44,545 nucleotides of DNA, taken from assembly GCF_049310025.1 (NCBI RefSeq), contig NZ_JBJYKD010000027.1:1-44545 (forward strand), in the 5' to 3' direction. A program made the translations under genes and the position numbers. The notes beneath the pieces are model-generated. The model ran no database searches and was not told the origin of the DNA. It saw nothing but the letters and a program-made list of their open reading frames with translations. Below, one piece after another: positions 33,004 to 41,522 of the stretch (the stretch's first letter is position 1; the number at the start of each line of letters is the position of its first letter). The DNA is from JBJYKD01 sp049310025 (lineage in GTDB: Bacteria > Bacillota > Thermosediminibacteria > Thermosediminibacterales > Tepidanaerobacteraceae).

Positions 33004-34173
33004 ATGGACTACGGGAAATACGTATCAAATAGAGCCAGATCCATTGAGATCTCCACAATTCGTTACTTTTTTAATATGGTAAACGAAGTAAAAGGCGCCG
33101 TTTCGCTCTGTATCGGCGAGCCGGATTTTACAACTCCGGCCCACATTAATGAAGCGGCTGTAAAAGCGCTGGAAGAAGGAAAAACCTTTTACACTCCCAA
33201 TGCGGGCCTGCCGGAACTCCGGCAGGAGATATCAAAATACCTGAAACGGCGCTTCGGAGTGGAATACAGAGCCGAATCGGAGATAATCGTGACCATAGGG
33301 GCCAGCCAGGCCATCGATGTGGCCATAAGGACGCTGGTGGAGCCCGGCGATGAGGTGCTGATACCCCAGCCATCTTTTGTGGCATATACACCGTGCACCG
33401 TCCTGGCGGGAGGGAAGCCGGTTTTTGTACCCACATACATTGAAGATGATTTTGCCCTCAGGCCGGATGTACTGGAAAACTATATTACCGAAAAATCCAA
33501 GGTGCTCATACTTCCCTACCCCAACAATCCTACCGGTGCGGTCATGAGCAGGGATCAGCTGGAAGACCTGGCGGGAGTGATTAAAAAGTACGACCTCATA
33601 GTCGTATCCGATGAGATATACTGTGAGCTCACGTACGGTATGGAACATACGGCCTTTGCAAGCATACCGGGCATGTGGGAGAGAACCGTTACCGTCAACG
33701 GTTTTTCCAAATCATATGCCATGACCGGCTGGAGGCTGGGATACATTGCCGCACCGGCCGGGCTTGCTGCCGATATGTTAAAGGTGCACCAGTACAATGT
33801 TACCTGCGCCGCCACCATGGGGCAATACGCAGCCATTGAAGCCGTGAGAAACGGCGACGGAGACATTCAGAATATGCGCCGGGAATACGACAGGAGGAGG
33901 GTTTTCCTGCTGAACAGCCTGCGCGAAATGGGTTTCGAATGCTTTGAGCCAAGAGGAGCATTCTATTTGTTCCCCTCAATTAAAAACACCGGCCTTACTT
34001 CCGAGGAATTTGCCGAAAGGCTGCTGCGGGAAGCAAAAGTGGCGGTGGTGCCGGGGAGCGCCTTTGGGGAAAACGGCCGGGGCTTTGTAAGGCTGGCCTA
34101 CGCCACATCCATGGAAAACCTGGAAGAGGCGGTAAAACGGATAAGATGGTTTATGAAAACAAAATTACAATAA
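33004..34173 (+). CDS. Class I/II pyridoxal-phosphate aminotransferase (aspartate aminotransferase-like)
   Basis: This is a 389-aa fold-type I PLP enzyme. Visible are YTPNAGLPELRQEISKYL near residue 58, PYPNNPTGAVMS with the PLP-contacting Asn near 165, VVSDEIYCELTY near 200, and the Schiff-base lysine in NGFSKSYAMTGWRLGY near 230. Near the C-terminus, FVRLAYATS holds the substrate-binding arginine. ATG 33004 is chosen because GAGGAAAGGA is well spaced; the frame is open from 32971. Aspartate or another 2-amino acid with 2-oxoglutarate is the usual reaction. A small ACGGA-TAAA-TCCGT hairpin follows the stop. Confidence 0.93.
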   Translation: MDYGKYVSNRARSIEISTIRYFFNMVNEVKGAVSLCIGEPDFTTPAHINEAAVKALEEGKTFYTPNAGLPELRQEISKYLKRRFGVEYRAESEIIVTIGASQAIDVAIRTLVEPGDEVLIPQPSFVAYTPCTVLAGGKPVFVPTYIEDDFALRPDVLENYITEKSKVLILPYPNNPTGAVMSRDQLEDLAGVIKKYDLIVVSDEIYCELTYGMEHTAFASIPGMWERTVTVNGFSKSYAMTGWRLGYIAAPAGLAADMLKVHQYNVTCAATMGQYAAIEAVRNGDGDIQNMRREYDRRRVFLLNSLREMGFECFEPRGAFYLFPSIKNTGLTSEEFAERLLREAKVAVVPGSAFGENGRGFVRLAYATSMENLEEAVKRIRWFMKTKLQ

Positions 34174-34230
34174 AAAACGGATAAATCCGTATATTTAATT
34201 ATAATTAATAAAAAATGTTCGGAAGTAGTA

Positions 34231-34259
34231 TTGCAAAAAAATCCACCTTATGTTAGGAT
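34231..34259 (+). promoter_or_regulatory. Promoter of the purine operon
   Basis: TTGCAA (34231-34236) and TAGGAT (34254-34259) are separated by exactly 17 bp. They lie 33 bases upstream of the riboswitch aptamer, so transcription would start near 34266 and include the whole aptamer. Confidence 0.6.
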
Positions 34260-34291
34260 ATCGGTGTAAACAAAAATAAACATCGAATTTT

Positions 34292-34365
34292 AGCCTTATA
34301 TAATTCCGGGAATATGGCCCGGAAGTCTCTACCGGGTGGCCGTTAACCACCCTGGCTATAAGGCT
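34292..34365 (+). ncRNA. Purine riboswitch aptamer (guanine class)
   Basis: The aptamer folds into the three-way junction of purine riboswitches. P1 pairs AGCCTTAT with ATAAGGCT. P2 pairs CCGGG with CCCGG around loop AATATGG. P3 pairs GGGTGG with CCACCC around loop CCGTTAA. Both loops match the kissing-loop sequences of the Bacillus xpt aptamer in length and pattern. The junction contains TCTCTACC and, before the 3' strand of P1, GGCTAT. The base equivalent to position 74 is C (34356), which specifies guanine/hypoxanthine rather than adenine. It controls the purC-D operon that follows. Confidence 0.95.
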
Positions 34366-34400
34366 GGTATTTATTTTATTGTTTTTTCCGGCTTTTAAAT

Positions 34401-34436
34401 TAAGGTAGAGACGTTGCTCTGCCTTATTATTTTTTG
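34401..34436 (+). terminator. Riboswitch-controlled intrinsic terminator
   Basis: TAAGGTAGAG (34401-34410) pairs with CTCTGCCTTA (34417-34426, one G-U) around loop ACGTTG, followed by a T-rich run. The 3' arm GCCTTAT (34421-34427) is also perfectly complementary to ATAAGGC, the 3' strand of aptamer helix P1. Without ligand the P1 strand can therefore pair with the terminator arm and block it. With guanine bound, P1 closes and the terminator forms, so high purine shuts the operon off. Confidence 0.88.
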
Positions 34437-34499
34437 ATGTGCCGCCTTCATTTTATAGTATTATCCTATCGCCGGAAATTATAAAAATGAGGTGAAAAA

Positions 34500-35204
34500 A
34501 TGCAAAAAAAAGAAATGATTTACGAAGGCAAGGCCAAAAGGGTTTATCGCACGGATGACGAAAGGTTTTACATTATCGAATTCAAAGACGATGCAACGGC
34601 CTTTAACGGCCAGAAAAAGGGCACCATCTGCGAAAAGGGTAAAATGAACAACAGAATTTCCGCCAGCCTGTTCGAATTGCTGGAAAATCATGGCGTCAAA
34701 ACCCACTTTGTCCGGATTTTGAACGACCGGGAAATGATGGTTAAAGCCGTGAAAATACTACCTCTGGAGGTTATCGTGCGCAACATAGCCGCCGGCAGCC
34801 TGGCCAAAAGGCTGGGGCTGAAAGAGGGTACGAAGCTCAAAAGGCCTGTTCTGGAGTTTTGCTACAAAAACGACGAACTGCAAGATCCCATGATAAACAA
34901 CCACCACGCACTGGCACTGGGACTTGCTTCGGAAGAAGAGATTGAATTTATAGAAAAGACTTCTTTTAAAGTGAATGAAATTTTGACGGATCACCTTATT
35001 GGAAAGGGCATAATACTGGTGGATTTCAAACTGGAATTCGGGCGATTTAACGATGAAATTCTCCTGGCCGATGAAATTTCCCCGGACACCTGCCGCTTCT
35101 GGGATGCAAAGACATTAGAGATCCTCGACAAAGACCGCTTCCGCAGGGATCTGGGAAATGTCGAGGAAGCGTATAAAGAGATATTGATGAGAATAAGCAA
35201 ATGA
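34500..35204 (+). CDS. purC: SAICAR synthetase (phosphoribosylaminoimidazole-succinocarboxamide synthase)
   Basis: This 234-aa enzyme joins CAIR and aspartate with ATP to give SAICAR. Family motifs are MIYEGKAKRVY at the start, FKDDATAFNGQKKG near residue 27, VEVIVRNIAAGSLAKRLG near 88 and LVDFKLEFGR near 175. Length is standard for the single-domain bacterial form. It is the first gene of the operon, behind the riboswitch; AGGTGA precedes ATG 34500. purE, purK and purB, which often head this operon, are not present in the window. Confidence 0.97.
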   Translation: MQKKEMIYEGKAKRVYRTDDERFYIIEFKDDATAFNGQKKGTICEKGKMNNRISASLFELLENHGVKTHFVRILNDREMMVKAVKILPLEVIVRNIAAGSLAKRLGLKEGTKLKRPVLEFCYKNDELQDPMINNHHALALGLASEEEIEFIEKTSFKVNEILTDHLIGKGIILVDFKLEFGRFNDEILLADEISPDTCRFWDAKTLEILDKDRFRRDLGNVEEAYKEILMRISK

Positions 35205-35267
35205 TCGTGGAAACACGGCAGAGGAATGGCGGCGTTTTAAATAAAAGTTTACGGAGGGAAACGTAAA

Positions 35268-35522
35268 ATGTATCTTGCAAAAATATACGTGCGTTTCAAG
35301 GCCGGCGTCCTGGACCCCCAGGGTACCGCCATAAAAGGCGCTTTAAAGCACCTGGGGTTTGAGACGGTCGAGGACGTGCGGGTGGGCAAGCTCATAGAAA
35401 TAAAATTGCGAACCGGCGACAGGCGGGAGGCCGAATTTCAAATAAAGGACATGTGTGAAAAACTGCTGGCAAATCCGGTTATAGAGGATTACCACTTCGA
35501 AATTACGGAGGATTTGTTATGA
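35268..35522 (+). CDS. purS: FGAM synthase subunit PurS
   Basis: PurS is the 84-aa bridging subunit of the three-part phosphoribosylformylglycinamidine synthase (PurS-PurQ-PurL), passing ammonia from PurQ to PurL. Typical features are the start YLAKIYVRFKAGVLDPQG, FETVEDVRVGK and the end LLANPVIEDYHFEI. GGAGGGAA precedes ATG 35268. purQ begins within its stop codon (ATGA overlap), so the subunits are translationally coupled. Confidence 0.96.
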   Translation: MYLAKIYVRFKAGVLDPQGTAIKGALKHLGFETVEDVRVGKLIEIKLRTGDRREAEFQIKDMCEKLLANPVIEDYHFEITEDLL

Positions 35523-36232
35523 GATGTGCTGTGATAGTATTTCCAGGCTCTAACTGCGACGTGGACTGTTATCACGCCTGTAGAAACGTCCTGGGGCAAC
35601 CCACCGAATATGTCTTTCACAAGGAAAGATTTTCCCCCGGCGATTTCGATCTGATAGTGCTTCCCGGCGGTTTTTCCTACGGCGATTATTTAAGGGCCGG
35701 TGCCATCGCCAGGTTTTCTCCAGCCATGGATTCTGTTATGAAAGCCGCAGAAGCCGGAAAGCTCATCCTGGGGATATGCAACGGGTTTCAAATATTACTG
35801 GAAGCCGGGCTTCTGCCGGGGGCGATGAAGCGCAATAAAGACCTGAAATTCCACTGCCATGACGTTTATCTGAAAGTCGAAAATAATAATACCCCCTTTA
35901 CGGGGCTTTATAAAAAAGGTGAAATAATCAGAATGCCCATTGCCCACGGCGAGGGGAATTATTTTGTGGACAGCGGCAGCCTGGAAAGGTTAAAAGCCGC
36001 GGGCAAAATAGTATTTACTTACTGCGACAGCGACGGGAATGTTACGGAAGAGTCCAATCCCAACGGTTCCGTGGGAAATATAGCCGGCATAATCAACGAA
36101 CAGGGAAACATTCTCGGCATGATGCCCCACCCGGAACGTTGTTCCGAAGAGATACTGGGCAATACTGACGGCAAGAGGATTTTTGATTCAATACTGGATT
36201 ACGTCGAGGGGAGGGTGAGCCATGGCAGGTAA
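35519..36232 (+). CDS. purQ: FGAM synthase glutaminase subunit PurQ
   Basis: This is a 237-aa class I glutamine amidotransferase that supplies ammonia to PurL. The nucleophile elbow is GICNGFQIL (Cys near residue 86), the oxyanion stretch is LPGGFSYGDYLR, and the His/Glu of the triad are in MMPHPERCSEE near the C-terminus. The start overlaps purS by 4 bases and the end overlaps purL by 11 bases. Separate PurQ and PurL are the normal arrangement in Firmicutes. Confidence 0.97.
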   Translation: MRCAVIVFPGSNCDVDCYHACRNVLGQPTEYVFHKERFSPGDFDLIVLPGGFSYGDYLRAGAIARFSPAMDSVMKAAEAGKLILGICNGFQILLEAGLLPGAMKRNKDLKFHCHDVYLKVENNNTPFTGLYKKGEIIRMPIAHGEGNYFVDSGSLERLKAAGKIVFTYCDSDGNVTEESNPNGSVGNIAGIINEQGNILGMMPHPERCSEEILGNTDGKRIFDSILDYVEGRVSHGR

Positions 36233-38435
36233 AGAAGACGCAAGAAAACTCGGCCTTACCGATTATGAGTACGACGAAATTGTGAAAACCCTGGGCCGGG
36301 AGCCGAATCATCTGGAGCTGGGCATGTACAGCGTCATGTGGTCCGAGCACTGCAGCTATAAAAATTCCAAACGTGTGTTGAAGCGATTCCCCACCGACGG
36401 ACCGCAGGTGTTGCAGGGGCCGGGGGAAAACGCGGGCATAGTGGATATAGGAGATAATCTGGCGGTCGTCATGAAGGTGGAAAGCCACAACCACCCTTCG
36501 GCGGTCGAACCCTACCAGGGAGCCGCCACAGGGGTGGGAGGCATAATACGCGACATTTTCACCATGGGCGCAAGGCCGGTAGCCCTCCTGGATTCTCTCA
36601 GGTTCGGCGATCTCGACGACCCCAGGGTAAAATACCTGTTCGGAGGTGTGGTTTCCGGGATTGCCGATTACGGCAACTGCATGGGCATTCCTACGGTGGG
36701 AGGAGAAGTGTATTTCGATGAATCGTATAAAGACAATCCCCTGGTGAATGCCATGTGTGTGGGGCTGATCCGCCATGATGGCATAGTGAGGGGCAGGGCG
36801 GCAGGGATCGGGAATTCCGTCATGCTGGTGGGTTCCGCCACCGGGCGGGACGGCATGCATGGTGCGAGTTTCGCCTCGGAAGAGCTTTCCGAGGATTCGG
36901 TGGCCAAAAGGCCGTCTGTACAGGTGGGAGATCCGTTCATGGAAAAACTGCTGCTGGAAGCCTGCCTGGAACTTTTGAAGAATGAATGGGTGGTGGGCAT
37001 CCAGGACCTTGGGGCCGCCGGACTTACTTCTTCTTCCTGTGAGACAGCAGCCAGAGCGGGCAGCGGCATAGAGCTGGATGTGGCTCTGGTCCCTCGCCGG
37101 GAGGAGGGAATGACCCCCTATGAAGTCATGATATCCGAATCCCAGGAGCGCATGCTGGTGATTGTTGAAAAAGGGCATGAAGAAGAAGTAAGGAAGATCT
37201 TTGAAAAATGGGACCTGAACGCGGTTAAAATAGGCACCGTCACTGACGACGGCATGCTCAGGGTCCTGGAAAACGGACGCGTGGTGGCCGAAGTGCCGGC
37301 CAGATCCCTTGCCGAAGGTGCGCCAACCGTAAAACGTGAAAGCAGAAGACCGGCATATATGGATAAAATTGATTTTGACATATCGAAGATAACACTACCG
37401 GGGGATTTAAACGGGGTATTGCTCAGACTTTTGTCATCTCCGAATATAGCCCGCAAGGAATGGGTGTACCGTCAGTATGACCACACCGTGCGCACCGATA
37501 CGGTGGTGCCTCCGGGCTCGGATGCGGCGGTGCTGCGCATAAAGGGCACCAAAAAAGGCATAGCCCTCACCGCCGATTGCAACGGACTTTACTGCTATCT
37601 GGACCCTTATGAAGGGGGCAAGCAGGCGGTGGCCGAAGCCGCCAGGAACCTGGTGGTGAGCGGTGCAAGACCGCTGGCCATTACCGACTGCCTCAATTTC
37701 GGCAACCCCGAGAAGCCCGAAGTTTATTACCAGTTTGAAAAGTGTGTGGACGGCATGGCGGAAGCCGCGAGATTTCTGGGAACACCGGTCATAAGCGGCA
37801 ATGTGAGTTTTTACAACGAAACAAAGGACAGCGCCATATTCCCCACGCCGGTGGTGGGAATGGTAGGAGTTTTGGAAGATGTGGAAAAATGCTGCACCAT
37901 GGCATTCAAAAACGAAGGGGACATTGTGGTGCTTCTGGGAGAAAATACCGATGAACTGGGAGGTTCCGAGTATCTGAAGGAGGTTTTTGGAATAAAAGGA
38001 GGCAGGCCTCCCAGGGTAGACCTCCGAAAGGAAAAAAAGGTCCAGGAATGCTGTCTGAAAGCCATAGAATTGGGCATAGTCCATTCGGCTCATGACATCT
38101 CCGAAGGAGGTCTGGCGGTGGCCCTGGCGGAAAGCTGCATTGCAGGGAATCTGGGATTTTCCGGCGATATCGATGATGATGTCCGGAGCGACGCCCTTTT
38201 ATTCGGGGAAGGTCAGTCGCGGATAATTGTGAGCCTGCCGGAAGAGAACCTTTCTATACTTCAGAAGCTCGCCGCCGAAATCGGCGTAAAAACCAGGGTG
38301 CTTGGATTTGTAAAAAAGGACCGCCTGAAAATAGAAGTTAAACGGCAGGGCCGGGTTGTTGGCCGGGTCGATGTTTCTGTGGAGAAAATAGCCGATGTAT
38401 GGAGGAACGCCATAAGATGGAAGATCGAGAAATAA
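36222..38435 (+). CDS. purL: FGAM synthase large subunit PurL
   Basis: This 737-aa catalytic subunit converts FGAR to FGAM using ATP and ammonia from PurQ. It is the small-type PurL with two repeated AIR-synthase-like halves. Key stretches are MWSEHCSYKNSK near residue 40, VVMKVESHNHPSAVEPYQGAATG near 83-105, VGIQDLGAAGLTSS near 257, and in the second half ADCNGLYCYLDPYEGGKQAV and VHSAHDISEGGLAVALAES. The start overlaps purQ and the 3' end overlaps purF, so translation is coupled along the operon. Confidence 0.98.
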   Translation: MAGKEDARKLGLTDYEYDEIVKTLGREPNHLELGMYSVMWSEHCSYKNSKRVLKRFPTDGPQVLQGPGENAGIVDIGDNLAVVMKVESHNHPSAVEPYQGAATGVGGIIRDIFTMGARPVALLDSLRFGDLDDPRVKYLFGGVVSGIADYGNCMGIPTVGGEVYFDESYKDNPLVNAMCVGLIRHDGIVRGRAAGIGNSVMLVGSATGRDGMHGASFASEELSEDSVAKRPSVQVGDPFMEKLLLEACLELLKNEWVVGIQDLGAAGLTSSSCETAARAGSGIELDVALVPRREEGMTPYEVMISESQERMLVIVEKGHEEEVRKIFEKWDLNAVKIGTVTDDGMLRVLENGRVVAEVPARSLAEGAPTVKRESRRPAYMDKIDFDISKITLPGDLNGVLLRLLSSPNIARKEWVYRQYDHTVRTDTVVPPGSDAAVLRIKGTKKGIALTADCNGLYCYLDPYEGGKQAVAEAARNLVVSGARPLAITDCLNFGNPEKPEVYYQFEKCVDGMAEAARFLGTPVISGNVSFYNETKDSAIFPTPVVGMVGVLEDVEKCCTMAFKNEGDIVVLLGENTDELGGSEYLKEVFGIKGGRPPRVDLRKEKKVQECCLKAIELGIVHSAHDISEGGLAVALAESCIAGNLGFSGDIDDDVRSDALLFGEGQSRIIVSLPEENLSILQKLAAEIGVKTRVLGFVKKDRLKIEVKRQGRVVGRVDVSVEKIADVWRNAIRWKIEK

Positions 38436-39844
38436 TGATTATGGACGACAAGTTGAAGGAGGCCTGCGGTATCCTGGGGATATACAGTGACCGCATCGAT
38501 CCGCACTTAAGCCGCACGGTATACTATGGTCTTTACGCCCTCCAGCACCGGGGTCAGGAAAGCGCCGGCATCGCCGTAACTTCGGGTGAAGGCATAAACT
38601 ACCACAAGGGCCTGGGGCTCGTATCGGAAGTTTTTAACGATAACATACTGGACAACCTTAAAGGCCATATAGCCGTGGGGCATGTCCGGTATTCCACCAC
38701 CGGTTCCAATACGCTGATTAATTCTCAGCCGCTGGTAGTGAAATACAAAAAGGGGGCCCTTGCGGTGGCCCACAACGGCAACCTGGTAAATGCCAAGGAA
38801 ATCAGAAGGGAACTGGAAGAAGACGGGGCCGTATTCCAGACCACCGTGGACAGTGAAGTGATAGCCTTTCTGATAGCCAGGGAGCCCTCTGGTGACATTG
38901 TAAATGCTGCCCGGGCATGTATGGAAAAAATCCGCGGTTCCTATGCCCTTGTTATAATGACCGAAGACAGCCTCATCGGCATCCGGGACCCCAGAGGCAT
39001 TAGGCCCCTCTGTCTTGGAAAATACAACGGCTGCTATGTGCTTTCATCGGAAACATGCGCGCTTGATACCATTGGAGCTGAATTCATACGGGACCTTGAG
39101 CCCGGAGAAATCGTAGTGATAAATGAGAAAGGCATGAGGAGCATTAAAACATCGAACAACCCCACTTATTCCCTGTGCATTTTTGAGTTTGTTTATTTTG
39201 CACGGCCCGACAGCACCATTGACGGCAGTAACATTCATCTGGCCCGGTGGGAGGCAGGGAAGCAGCTGGCTCTGGAGCATCCCGCCGATGCGGACCTTGT
39301 CATAGGGGTGCCGGACTCCGGCACCGTTTCGGCCATGGGCTATGCCGAGGCATCCGGCATCCCCTTTGGAATAGGCCTTATAAAAAACAGGTATATCGGC
39401 AGGACATTTATCCAGCCCAGCCAGGCATCCAGAGTTATCGGGGTAAAGCTCAAGCTGAATGCCGTGAAGGAAGTAATCAGGGGCAAGCGCCTGGTGATGG
39501 TGGACGACTCCATCGTCAGGGGCACCACCAGCGGCCAGATAGTAAAAATGCTGAAGGATGCCGGAGCCAGAGAGGTTCACGTCAGGATAAGCTCACCTCC
39601 GGTAAGGTATTCCTGCTATTTCGGCATAGATACATCCTCCCAAAAGGAGCTTATCGGGGCCAGGCAGCAGGTGGAGGAGATAAGAAAATTCATCGGTGCC
39701 GACAGCCTCGGGTATCTGAGTCTGGAAGGGCTCATAAAATCCACCGGCCTCCCGGCGGAAAGGTTCTGCACCGGGTGTTTTTGCGGAGTGTATCCTGTGG
39801 AGGTGCCCAGGGAGGGGAAGAAGTATTTATTTGAGAAGTGTTAG
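38417..39844 (+). CDS. purF: Amidophosphoribosyltransferase PurF
   Basis: This enzyme catalyses the committed step, making phosphoribosylamine from PRPP and glutamine. I start it at ATG 38417 (475 aa), 9 bases after GGAGGAA; the frame is open from 38399. The catalytic cysteine is C17 in EACGILGIYS, so a 16-residue propeptide must be cleaved, as in the Bacillus enzyme. Other features are the NTN glutaminase RYSTTG and AHNGN, the PRPP motif VMVDDSIVRGTTS, and cysteines in YSCYF and FCTGCFCG that bind a 4Fe-4S cluster in the Bacillus-type enzyme. It overlaps purL by 19 bases. Confidence 0.97.
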   Translation: MEDREIMIMDDKLKEACGILGIYSDRIDPHLSRTVYYGLYALQHRGQESAGIAVTSGEGINYHKGLGLVSEVFNDNILDNLKGHIAVGHVRYSTTGSNTLINSQPLVVKYKKGALAVAHNGNLVNAKEIRRELEEDGAVFQTTVDSEVIAFLIAREPSGDIVNAARACMEKIRGSYALVIMTEDSLIGIRDPRGIRPLCLGKYNGCYVLSSETCALDTIGAEFIRDLEPGEIVVINEKGMRSIKTSNNPTYSLCIFEFVYFARPDSTIDGSNIHLARWEAGKQLALEHPADADLVIGVPDSGTVSAMGYAEASGIPFGIGLIKNRYIGRTFIQPSQASRVIGVKLKLNAVKEVIRGKRLVMVDDSIVRGTTSGQIVKMLKDAGAREVHVRISSPPVRYSCYFGIDTSSQKELIGARQQVEEIRKFIGADSLGYLSLEGLIKSTGLPAERFCTGCFCGVYPVEVPREGKKYLFEKC

Positions 39845-39855
39845 GAGAGGGTTTT

Positions 39856-40893
39856 ATGGAAAGAAAAATGACTTATAAAGATGCCGGGGTGGATGTAGAT
39901 GCAGGTAACAGGGCCGTAGAGCTTATGAAGGCGTATGTTAAGTCCACTTACCGGCCGGAGGTTTTGGGGGACATAGGCGGGTTCGGCGGTTTTTTTCAGA
40001 TGGATATTACAAAATATAAAGAGCCGGTGCTGGTTTCCGGTGCCGACGGCGTGGGGACAAAACTCAAGCTGGCTTTTTTGATGGACAAACACGATACCGT
40101 CGGAATCGACTGCGTGGCCATGTGCGTGAATGATATTCTGGTCCACGGCGCACAGCCCCTCTTTTTTCTCGATTATATTGCTGTGGGGAAGATGAAACCT
40201 GAAAAAGTCGCCGAAATAGTTAAGGGCGTTGCGGCTGGATGCAAAGAAGCGGGATGTGCGCTCATAGGGGGGGAAACCGCAGAGATGCCGGGGTTGTACG
40301 AGGAAGACGAATATGACATGGCGGGTTTTGCAGTGGGAGCGGTGGATAAGGACAGGATAGTTGACGGCTCCAAGATCAGGGAAGGCGATGTGGTGGTGGG
40401 CCTTGGCTCCTCGGGGCTTCACAGTAACGGCTATTCGCTGGCCAGGAAAGTGCTGCTGGAGAGGGCGGGGTTTTCTCCTTCGGATTATATAGGAGAATTG
40501 GGGAAAACTCTCGGTGAAGAAATGCTAACTCCTACGAGGATATATGTAAAAACCATCCAAAGTCTCGAAGGTTTTCAAATCCACGGGATGGCCCATATCA
40601 CCGGCGGAGGCATCATTGAAAATCTCCCCCGTATATTGCCCAAAGGGCTGGAGTTTAAAATAAACAGCAAGTCATGGGAAATCCCGCCGGTATTTGACCT
40701 TATTCAAAAAAGCGGCCATGTGGAGGATGCTGAAATGTACCGCACCTTTAACATGGGGATCGGCTATGCGATTGTAACTCCTGAAGAGGATGTGGATGGA
40801 ATCATTAATACTTTAAAATCCAGAGGCGAAAAAGCGTGGGTGATCGGCCGGGTGACAAAAGGAGCGGGCGGGGTGGTATTTTGTCAGGGCTGA
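39856..40893 (+). CDS. purM: AIR synthetase PurM
   Basis: This 345-aa enzyme closes FGAM to aminoimidazole ribotide with ATP. Motifs include YKDAGVDVDAGN at the start, VSGADGVGTKLKLA near residue 58, CVAMCVNDILVHGAQPLFFLDY near 82, and LIGGETAEMPGLY near 135, followed by GLGSSGLHSNGYSLAR and HITGGGIIENLPR. ATG 39856 is supported by AGGAGAGGG just upstream and by the typical N-terminus; a GTG at 39838 would overlap purF. Its 3' end overlaps purN by 13 bases. Confidence 0.97.
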   Translation: MERKMTYKDAGVDVDAGNRAVELMKAYVKSTYRPEVLGDIGGFGGFFQMDITKYKEPVLVSGADGVGTKLKLAFLMDKHDTVGIDCVAMCVNDILVHGAQPLFFLDYIAVGKMKPEKVAEIVKGVAAGCKEAGCALIGGETAEMPGLYEEDEYDMAGFAVGAVDKDRIVDGSKIREGDVVVGLGSSGLHSNGYSLARKVLLERAGFSPSDYIGELGKTLGEEMLTPTRIYVKTIQSLEGFQIHGMAHITGGGIIENLPRILPKGLEFKINSKSWEIPPVFDLIQKSGHVEDAEMYRTFNMGIGYAIVTPEEDVDGIINTLKSRGEKAWVIGRVTKGAGGVVFCQG

Positions 40894-41522
40894 GGCTGGG
40901 TGTGCTGGTTTCCGGCGGCGGAACAAACCTGCAGTCTATTATAGATCACATCCAATCGGGGTACCTGCCTGCCGAAGTCGCCGTTGTTATTTCCAGTAGG
41001 GAGGGCGCCTACGCCCTGGAACGGGCGAGGAGACATGGCATTCCCCGTTATGTGGTGAAGCGGGCGGATTTTGACAGCCAGCAGGAATTCGAGGATGAAA
41101 TGATAAAAATTCTCGGCCGCTACGAAGTGGAGCTGGTGGCGCTGGCCGGATTTATAAAAGTTCTGTCACCGCATTTTGTGCGGGCGTTTCCAAACAGGAT
41201 AATGAATATTCACCCATCTCTGATACCGGCTTTTTGCGGCAGGGGATTTTACGGAGAAAAAGTCCACAGGGCTGTTTTGGATTACGGCGTAAAGGTTACC
41301 GGTGTCACAGTGCATTTTGTGGACGAGGGAACCGACACCGGCCCCATCATCCTGCAGAAGGCGGTTACCGTCGAAGACGATGACACTCCCGAAACGCTGG
41401 CTGCAAGGGTGTTAAAAGAAGAACACAAACTGTATCCCCGCGCCATTAAACTTTACGCAGAAGGTCGCCTGGAGATTAAAGGCAGGCGGGTTTTTATAAA
41501 GAACGAGGAGGAATCTTCATGA
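40881..41522 (+). CDS. purN: GAR transformylase PurN
   Basis: This 213-aa enzyme is the formyl-tetrahydrofolate-dependent glycinamide ribonucleotide formyltransferase. It shows LVSGGGTNLQSIID at the start, SSREGAYALERA, and the catalytic Asn/His segment IMNIHPSLIPAF followed by GVTVHFVDEGTDTGPII with the catalytic Asp. The start is taken as TTG 40881, with GGGGTGG before it, giving the usual N-terminus; the frame is open from 40836 within purM. It overlaps purH by 4 bases. The family's GKGFYG loop appears here as CGRGFYG. Confidence 0.95.
   Translation: MSGLRLGVLVSGGGTNLQSIIDHIQSGYLPAEVAVVISSREGAYALERARRHGIPRYVVKRADFDSQQEFEDEMIKILGRYEVELVALAGFIKVLSPHFVRAFPNRIMNIHPSLIPAFCGRGFYGEKVHRAVLDYGVKVTGVTVHFVDEGTDTGPIILQKAVTVEDDDTPETLAARVLKEEHKLYPRAIKLYAEGRLEIKGRRVFIKNEEESS

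Noticed and set aside
34292..34365. Adenine-class purine riboswitch.
   Set aside because: The base at the specificity position before the 3' strand of P1 is C, not U, which marks the guanine/hypoxanthine class. A transcription-off arrangement before pur genes also suits guanine.
36093..37178. A long minus-strand open frame (361 codons) opposite purQ/purL.
   Set aside because: It lies wholly opposite well-conserved purine genes, has low-complexity His/Gly/Arg-rich composition and no recognisable domain or ribosome binding site. It is a by-product of GC-rich codon use in purL.
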